Shown: one piece after another, positions 14,640 to 15,032 of the stretch
Numbering within the stretch: position 1 is the first letter of the stretch
Layout of the letters: every line of letters starts with the position of its first letter
Source of the DNA: Candidatus Hydrogenedentota bacterium
GTDB taxonomy: Bacteria; Hydrogenedentota; Hydrogenedentia; Hydrogenedentales; JAEUWI01
DNA length: 15,032 nucleotides
Reading direction: 5' to 3'
Assembly (NCBI GenBank): GCA_030430835.1
Contig: JAUIKJ010000019.1
Location: 1 to 15,032 of the forward strand
Notes under the pieces: model-generated
What the model was told of the DNA's origin: nothing
Seen by the model: only the letters and a program-made list of their open reading frames with translations
The model's database searches: none
Made by a program: the position numbers and the translations under genes

Positions 14640-15032
14640 ATGTCCTCGAAGAAATTAAACATGGCCATGATCGGCTACGGCTTCATGGGCCGGGCGCACT
14701 CGAACGCCTGGCGGAAGGTCGGCAACTTCTTCGATCTCGAATACCAGCCGGTGCTGAAGGCGGTGGCCGCTCGCAACCAGGCCAACGCGGCGGACTTCGC
14801 GGCTCGCTGGGGGTACGAGTCGATCGAGACCGACTGGCGCGACCTGCTCGCCCGTGACGATATCGACGCCGTCGACATCTGCGTCCCCAACGACCTGCAC
14901 ATGGAGATCTCCATCGCCGCGGCGAAGGCCGGCAAGATGGTGCTCTGCGAGAAGCCGCTCGCCCGCACCGCCGAGGAGGGCGAGAAGATGGTGGCCGCGG
15001 TCGAGAAGGCCGGCGTCCCCAACATGGTCTGG
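14640..15032 (+). CDS. Gfo/Idh/MocA family oxidoreductase, 5' part (runs off the window)
   Basis: The frame is open from ATG 14640 to the last base, giving 131 residues of the N-terminal NAD(P)-binding domain. It reads MSSKKLNMAMIGYGFMGRAH, with the Rossmann loop GYGFMG (12-17), then VDICVPNDLHMEI, and the family hallmark CEKPLA, whose Lys is part of the catalytic site. A strong AGGAG (14628-14632) lies seven bases before the start. Members oxidise or reduce sugars, inositols or their derivatives with NAD(P). The nearby sugar-phosphate isomerase suggests a shared carbohydrate pathway. The C-terminal domain lies beyond the window, so the substrate cannot be inferred. Confidence 0.9.
   Translation, partial: MSSKKLNMAMIGYGFMGRAHSNAWRKVGNFFDLEYQPVLKAVAARNQANAADFAARWGYESIETDWRDLLARDDIDAVDICVPNDLHMEISIAAAKAGKMVLCEKPLARTAEEGEKMVAAVEKAGVPNMVW

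Overview
The window comes from a high-GC Gram-negative bacterium: it carries exported hydrolases with signal peptides, strong Shine-Dalgarno sites and several GTG starts. The gene mix is uneven. The sialidase-like protein, the PhoD-like phosphatase, the sugar-phosphate isomerase / Gfo-Idh-MocA pair and the GxxExxY protein resemble genes common in Hydrogenedentota, Planctomycetota and related saccharolytic lineages. GluQRS, NsrR with its globin/reductase pair, the MaoC-like protein and the ABA4-like protein resemble proteobacterial genes. The phylum assignment is an inference from gene content only.

Layout. 14-415: small membrane protein. 416-852: gene-free stretch full of palindromes and direct repeats. 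853-1773 (-): gluQ, divergent from a secreted BNR/Asp-box sialidase-like protein (1878-3644). 3634-4033 (-): nsrR-like repressor gene with a frame-breaking deletion in its helix-turn-helix, divergent from a two-gene operon of a group I truncated globin (4131-4511) and a [2Fe-2S]/FAD/NAD(P)H reductase (4517-5497). A promoter and an NsrR-type palindrome lie between them. 5542-6008: degenerate IS200-type transposase followed by small GC hairpins. 6157-7780 (-): operon of a MaoC-like hydratase and a metallo-beta-lactamase-fold hydrolase. 7920-9792 (+): flavodoxin-fold NAD(P)H oxidoreductase overlapping a PhoD-like phosphatase. 9974-10426 (-): ABA4-like membrane protein. 10560-13013 (+): large dimethylglycine/sarcosine dehydrogenase-type flavoprotein with a folate-binding GcvT half. 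13250-end (+): sugar-phosphate isomerase/epimerase, a GxxExxY cassette bracketed by inverted repeats, and the start of a Gfo/Idh/MocA oxidoreductase.

How the genes work together. The clearest functional unit is the nitric-oxide module at 3634-5497. A haem globin with the Tyr-B10/Gln-E11 pocket of NO-dioxygenating trHbN is followed by its own electron-transfer partner, a split equivalent of flavohaemoglobin. Both sit next to the gene of the classic NO-sensing repressor, which looks broken here, so the module may be derepressed. The second notable unit is the GxxExxY gene: it is lower in GC than its neighbours, bounded by 29-nt inverted repeats, and lies between two genes that would otherwise form a sugar-catabolic operon. 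It looks like an inserted cassette. I saw no complete, clearly novel multi-gene system, and no rRNA, tRNA or CRISPR array.
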